Shown piece by piece: positions 61,468-64,000 of a stretch of DNA of 64,000 bases (position 1 is the stretch's first letter; each line of letters begins with the position of its first letter). The notes beneath the pieces were generated by a model. The model worked only from the letters and a program-made list of their open reading frames with translations. It made no database searches and had not been told where the DNA came from. This stretch comes from JAJXXT01 sp963764465 (GTDB lineage Bacteria; Pseudomonadota; Alphaproteobacteria; Acetobacterales; Acetobacteraceae): NCBI GenBank assembly GCA_963764465.1, contig CAVXSO010000002.1, positions 248,001 to 312,000 of the forward strand. Direction: 5' to 3'. Both the position numbers and the translations under genes were made by a program.

Positions 61468-61776
61468 ATGGCGGATGCACCCGAAGAGAGCGCCGATTTC
61501 GATCGGAGGCTGGCAGAGGCGCGGCAACGGCAGGGGTTGGAAAAGCCCGTGGCACCGGGCCCGAAGGCGAACCGTTCGCTGCTCGGGATTGGCCTGCGGG
61601 TGGGTGTCGAGATGGCGTCGGCCATGGTCGTGGGGGCGTTTGTCGGCTATTGGCTGGACCGGGTGCTGCACACGAAGCCGTTTCTGATGGTCGTGTTCCT
61701 GTTCCTCGGTGGTGCCGCTGGCGTGCGGAATGTGTGGCGGGTGGTCGGGCCCAGGCGGCCGGGCCCGCGGGACTGA
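61468..61776 (+). CDS. atpI: ATP synthase assembly protein AtpI
   Basis: 102-residue membrane protein of the AtpI/AtpZ type: charged N-terminus (RRLAEARQRQGLEKPV), then two helices, the first GIGLRVGVEMASAMVVGAFV ending GYWLDRVLHTKP, the second FLMVVFLFLGGAAGVRNVWR. ATG 61468 is chosen because GGGGAG lies 7 bp before it; ATG 61450 is six codons upstream. AtpI helps c-ring assembly. First gene of the F0 operon. Confidence 0.88.
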   Translation: MADAPEESADFDRRLAEARQRQGLEKPVAPGPKANRSLLGIGLRVGVEMASAMVVGAFVGYWLDRVLHTKPFLMVVFLFLGGAAGVRNVWRVVGPRRPGPRD

Positions 61777-61839
61777 GAGCGCGAGCGATCGCGCACCTGA
61801 ATTGACCGCGCGGGCGATGGCGCGAGGGTGAGGTAAGGC

Positions 61840-62589
61840 GTGGCGACGACGATCGATGTGATGGGTCAGTTCAGGCTTGCCACGGCGCTCGGGCCGGTGG
61901 GGGCTTCGGTGAACTTCACCAACTCGAACCTCACCATGATCGTGGTCTGCGTGCTGATCCTGGCGTTGATGCACCTTGGCATGGCGCCGCGCGCCGTGGT
62001 CCCGGGCCGGCTGCAGGCGGCCGCCGAGATGTTATACGACTTCGTCCACAAGATGTGCATTGACCAGATCGGTGAAGAGGGGAAGAAGTTCTTCCCGTTC
62101 ATCTTCACGCTGTTTGCGTTTATCCTGTTCGGCAACCTGTTTGGCCTGATCCCCTATCAATTCACGGTCACGAGCCATCTTGCGGTCACTGCGGCGCTGG
62201 CGCTGTTCGTGGTTGGGCTTGCGACCGTCGTGGGGCTGCGCATCCACGGGCTGCATTTCTTCTCCTACTTCCTGCCAAAGGGGCTGCCGTGGATCCTGGC
62301 GCCGCTGATCGTGGCGGTTGAGGTGATTTCCTACCTCTCGCGGCCGGTCTCCCTGTCTTTCCGTCTTTTCGCCAACATGATGGCCGGCCACGTGGTGTTC
62401 GAGGTGTTCGCCAGCTTCATGGTGGTGATGGCCGCCTCGCTGGGTGTCATCGGCTACGTGATGGCCGTTGCCCCCTTCGCGCTCGACGTGGCGATGACCG
62501 GCTTCGAATTGCTGGTTGCCTCGCTGCAGGCCTACGTCTTCGCCGTGCTCGCCTGCATGTATCTGCACGACGCCGTGCACCTGCACTGA
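61840..62589 (+). CDS. atpB: F0F1 ATP synthase subunit a
   Basis: 249 residues, starts at GTG 61840. The proton-path helix contains the essential Arg in RPVSLSFRLFANMMAGHVVF, and the last helix is FELLVASLQAYVFAVLACMY. Other motifs: GNLFGLIPYQFTVTSHLAVT and GLPWILAPLIVAVEVISYLS. It forms the half-channels next to the c-ring. Start codon and spacing (63 bp after atpI) are usual in alphaproteobacteria. Confidence 0.96.
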   Translation: MATTIDVMGQFRLATALGPVGASVNFTNSNLTMIVVCVLILALMHLGMAPRAVVPGRLQAAAEMLYDFVHKMCIDQIGEEGKKFFPFIFTLFAFILFGNLFGLIPYQFTVTSHLAVTAALALFVVGLATVVGLRIHGLHFFSYFLPKGLPWILAPLIVAVEVISYLSRPVSLSFRLFANMMAGHVVFEVFASFMVVMAASLGVIGYVMAVAPFALDVAMTGFELLVASLQAYVFAVLACMYLHDAVHLH

Positions 62590-62641
62590 GGCACGGACAC
62601 AACCGCTTACCTCGAACTCGTACAAGGAAGGACAGACTCTC

Positions 62642-62869
62642 ATGGATCTTGCAGCCGCGAAGGCTATCGGCGCCGGGCTTGCCGTCATCGGCGTCGCGGG
62701 TGCCGGCGTGGGTATCGGCAACATCTTTGCCGCCCTCGTGAACTCCATCGCCCGCAACCCCTCGGCCCGCGACAACGTGTTCGGTATCGGCATTCTTGGC
62801 TTCGCGCTGACCGAGGCGATCGCGATTTACGCGCTCGTCATCGCGTTCATCATCCTCTACGCGATCTGA
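62642..62869 (+). CDS. atpE: F0F1 ATP synthase subunit c
   Basis: 75-residue proteolipid. Two helices joined by the polar loop ARNPSA: first AGLAVIGVAGAGVGIGNIFA with the glycine-rich helix, second GIGILGFALTEAIAIYALVI carrying the proton-binding Glu in TEA. Starts at ATG 62642 after AAGGA. Sequence is standard H+-type (no Na+ signature). Confidence 0.97.
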   Translation: MDLAAAKAIGAGLAVIGVAGAGVGIGNIFAALVNSIARNPSARDNVFGIGILGFALTEAIAIYALVIAFIILYAI

Positions 62870-62874
62870 CGCCG

Positions 62875-63456
62875 ATGCGGCGGCTGCTTCCTGCCGCGGC
62901 GCTGCTGCTGGTCGCATCACCCGTGGGTATCACGCCCGCGCTGGCTGATGTCGGCCTGCCGCAGATGGACTTCGCCAACCCGCTGACGACCAGCCAGGTC
63001 GTCTGGGGCGCGCTGATCTTCGCGCTGCTCTACGTGCTGCTCTCGCGTGGCGCGCTGCCCAAGGTGGCGAGTGTGCTGGCGGAGCGGGCGCGCACGATCA
63101 GCGCCGATCTCGATGCGGCGAAGGCGGCCAAGCACCAGGCGGACACCGCCGTCGCCGAAGTGGCTCGCGCCACGCGGGAGGCGCAGGCCGCCGCGGCCGC
63201 CGAGATCGCGCAGGCCGCCGCTGCCGCCAAGGCAACGGCCGAGGCGGGGGCCGCGCGCGCCGCCACGGCGCTGGAGGCGCAGCTTGCCGCCGCGGAGGCA
63301 CGCATCCACGCCGCGCGCGCTGCCGCCATGGGCGCACTACGTGAAGTCGCGACGGAGGCCACGACGGCGCTTGCTGCCCGCCTGATCGGCCATGCGCCCG
63401 ACACCGCCGCCGTCGACGCGGCGGTCGGGACCGCGCTGGCATCGCGGAAAGCCTGA
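62875..63456 (+). CDS. atpF': F0F1 ATP synthase subunit b' (AtpF')
   Basis: 193 residues. The membrane anchor is VWGALIFALLYVLLSRGALP, then a long Ala/Glu/Lys coiled-coil stalk (residues about 65-180). Before the anchor there is an extra N-terminus that looks like a cleavable signal (LLPAAALLLVASPVGITPALA). b' pairs with b as the heterodimeric stator of alphaproteobacterial and chloroplast-like enzymes. 5 bp after atpE. Confidence 0.9.
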   Translation: MRRLLPAAALLLVASPVGITPALADVGLPQMDFANPLTTSQVVWGALIFALLYVLLSRGALPKVASVLAERARTISADLDAAKAAKHQADTAVAEVARATREAQAAAAAEIAQAAAAAKATAEAGAARAATALEAQLAAAEARIHAARAAAMGALREVATEATTALAARLIGHAPDTAAVDAAVGTALASRKA

Positions 63457-63466
63457 GGAGACGGGG

Positions 63467-63961
63467 ATGGAGTTCTTCGCCGAAGCCCGCAACTGGGTCA
63501 GCATCGCGATCGTCCTCTTCTTCGTGCTGTTCGGGCGCAAGCTGTGGGCCGCCATCGCGGGGATGCTCGACGGCCATGCCGAGGCTGTTCGCGTCGAACT
63601 CGCGGAAGCCGCGCGTCTGCGGCGCGAGGCCGAGGCGATGCTGGCCGAGGCCACCGCACGGCGCGAACAGGCGCTGGCGGAGGCCAAGCGCATGCTTGAA
63701 GGGGCGAAGGACGAGGCCGTGCGAGTTGCTGCCGAGGCGGCCGCGGAGGCCGCCCGCGCCGCCGAGCGCCGCGAGCGCATGGCGCATGACCGTATCGCCG
63801 CGGCCGAGAAGGCCGCCATCACCGAGGTCAAACTCGCTGCCGCTGAGATCGCTGCCGTTGCCTCCGAGCAGGTGATCCGCGGGACGCTCACGGGGACGGA
63901 GTCGGACGCGCTGGTCGATCGGGCCATCGCGCAGCTGCCTGCGGCGCTTCGGGCGGCTTAA
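63467..63961 (+). CDS. atpF: F0F1 ATP synthase subunit b
   Basis: 164 residues: N-terminal anchor (NWVSIAIVLFFVLFGRKLWA) and a stalk with heptad-like charged/Ala sequence (LRREAEAMLAEATARREQAL, EAKRMLEGAKDEAVRVAAEA). The end EQVIRGTLTGTESDAL is typical of the peripheral stalk contact region. 10 bp after atpF'. Closes the F0 part visible in the window; the last 39 bases to the right edge hold no gene. Confidence 0.94.
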   Translation: MEFFAEARNWVSIAIVLFFVLFGRKLWAAIAGMLDGHAEAVRVELAEAARLRREAEAMLAEATARREQALAEAKRMLEGAKDEAVRVAAEAAAEAARAAERRERMAHDRIAAAEKAAITEVKLAAAEIAAVASEQVIRGTLTGTESDALVDRAIAQLPAALRAA

Positions 63962-64000
63962 AGTAAGGTAAGGACGGGCTTTATCTGGACCCGCAGAAGG

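Overview
The window is a G+C-rich bacterial chromosome segment without phage, insertion-sequence or CRISPR signatures. The split F0 gene order at the right end (atpI-atpB-atpE-atpF'-atpF), the Sox cluster with SoxCD, a complete set of LigABCIJ-type enzymes and the many ABC importers, CoA transferases and amidohydrolases point to an aerobic, metabolically versatile alphaproteobacterium. Rhodospirillales/Acetobacteraceae is my best guess, by inference only.

Layout. 1-3 kb: end of a TPR gene, ispE, a tRNA-Gln(UUG), and a GAF protein/M24 peptidase pair. 3-10 kb: a protocatechuate 4,5-cleavage (lignin-monomer) island with ligI, a LysR regulator carrying two DNA-binding domains, a divergent second LigA/LigB pair, and the operon ligJ-ligA-ligB-ligC. 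10-18 kb: a branched-chain-type ABC importer (M, H, F, G subunits) divergent from DUF3830, TIGR04076, aldo/keto reductase, binding-protein and FAD-oxidase genes. The gap between the two operons contains a four-copy 14-bp repeat. 18-29 kb: an NMT1/SsuA-type ABC importer followed by FAD oxidoreductase, a CaiB-type CoA transferase with two compensating frameshifts, enoyl-CoA hydratase, LysR regulator and amidohydrolase, then an S49 peptidase and a CoA transferase with permuted domain order. 29-34 kb: GNAT, a secreted CHRD protein, a DenD-like dehydrogenase, a ClC-type channel, a small lipoprotein and a frameshifted NiCoT nickel/cobalt transporter.

34-45 kb: a thiosulfate-oxidation operon on the minus strand (soxC-D-X-Y-Z-A-K-B, a DsrE-like protein, an orphan ModA-like binding protein and a SoxH-like metallohydrolase), divergent from an OmpR-type two-component system. 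45-50 kb: clpB with a heat-shock-type promoter, a MOSC protein, an alpha/beta hydrolase and an SDR. 50-61 kb: a second large minus-strand catabolic region with a class III aminotransferase, enoyl-CoA hydratase, MetE-like methyltransferase, opine-dehydrogenase-like protein, hydroxyacyl-CoA dehydrogenase, a complete branched-chain-type ABC importer and an SDR. 61-64 kb: the start of the F0 ATP synthase operon.

The genes act as import-and-degrade modules. The lig island would ring-open protocatechuate-type catechols and carry the product through dehydrogenation (LigC), lactone hydrolysis (LigI) and hydration (LigJ); no LigK-type aldolase or LigU tautomerase is present here. The sox operon would oxidise thiosulfate in the periplasm. 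The least explained parts are the duplicated-HTH LysR beside two LigAB pairs, the orphan binding protein in the sox operon, the aminotransferase/opine-dehydrogenase/MetE-like cluster, and several short tandem or inverted repeats placed exactly at translation starts or divergent control regions.
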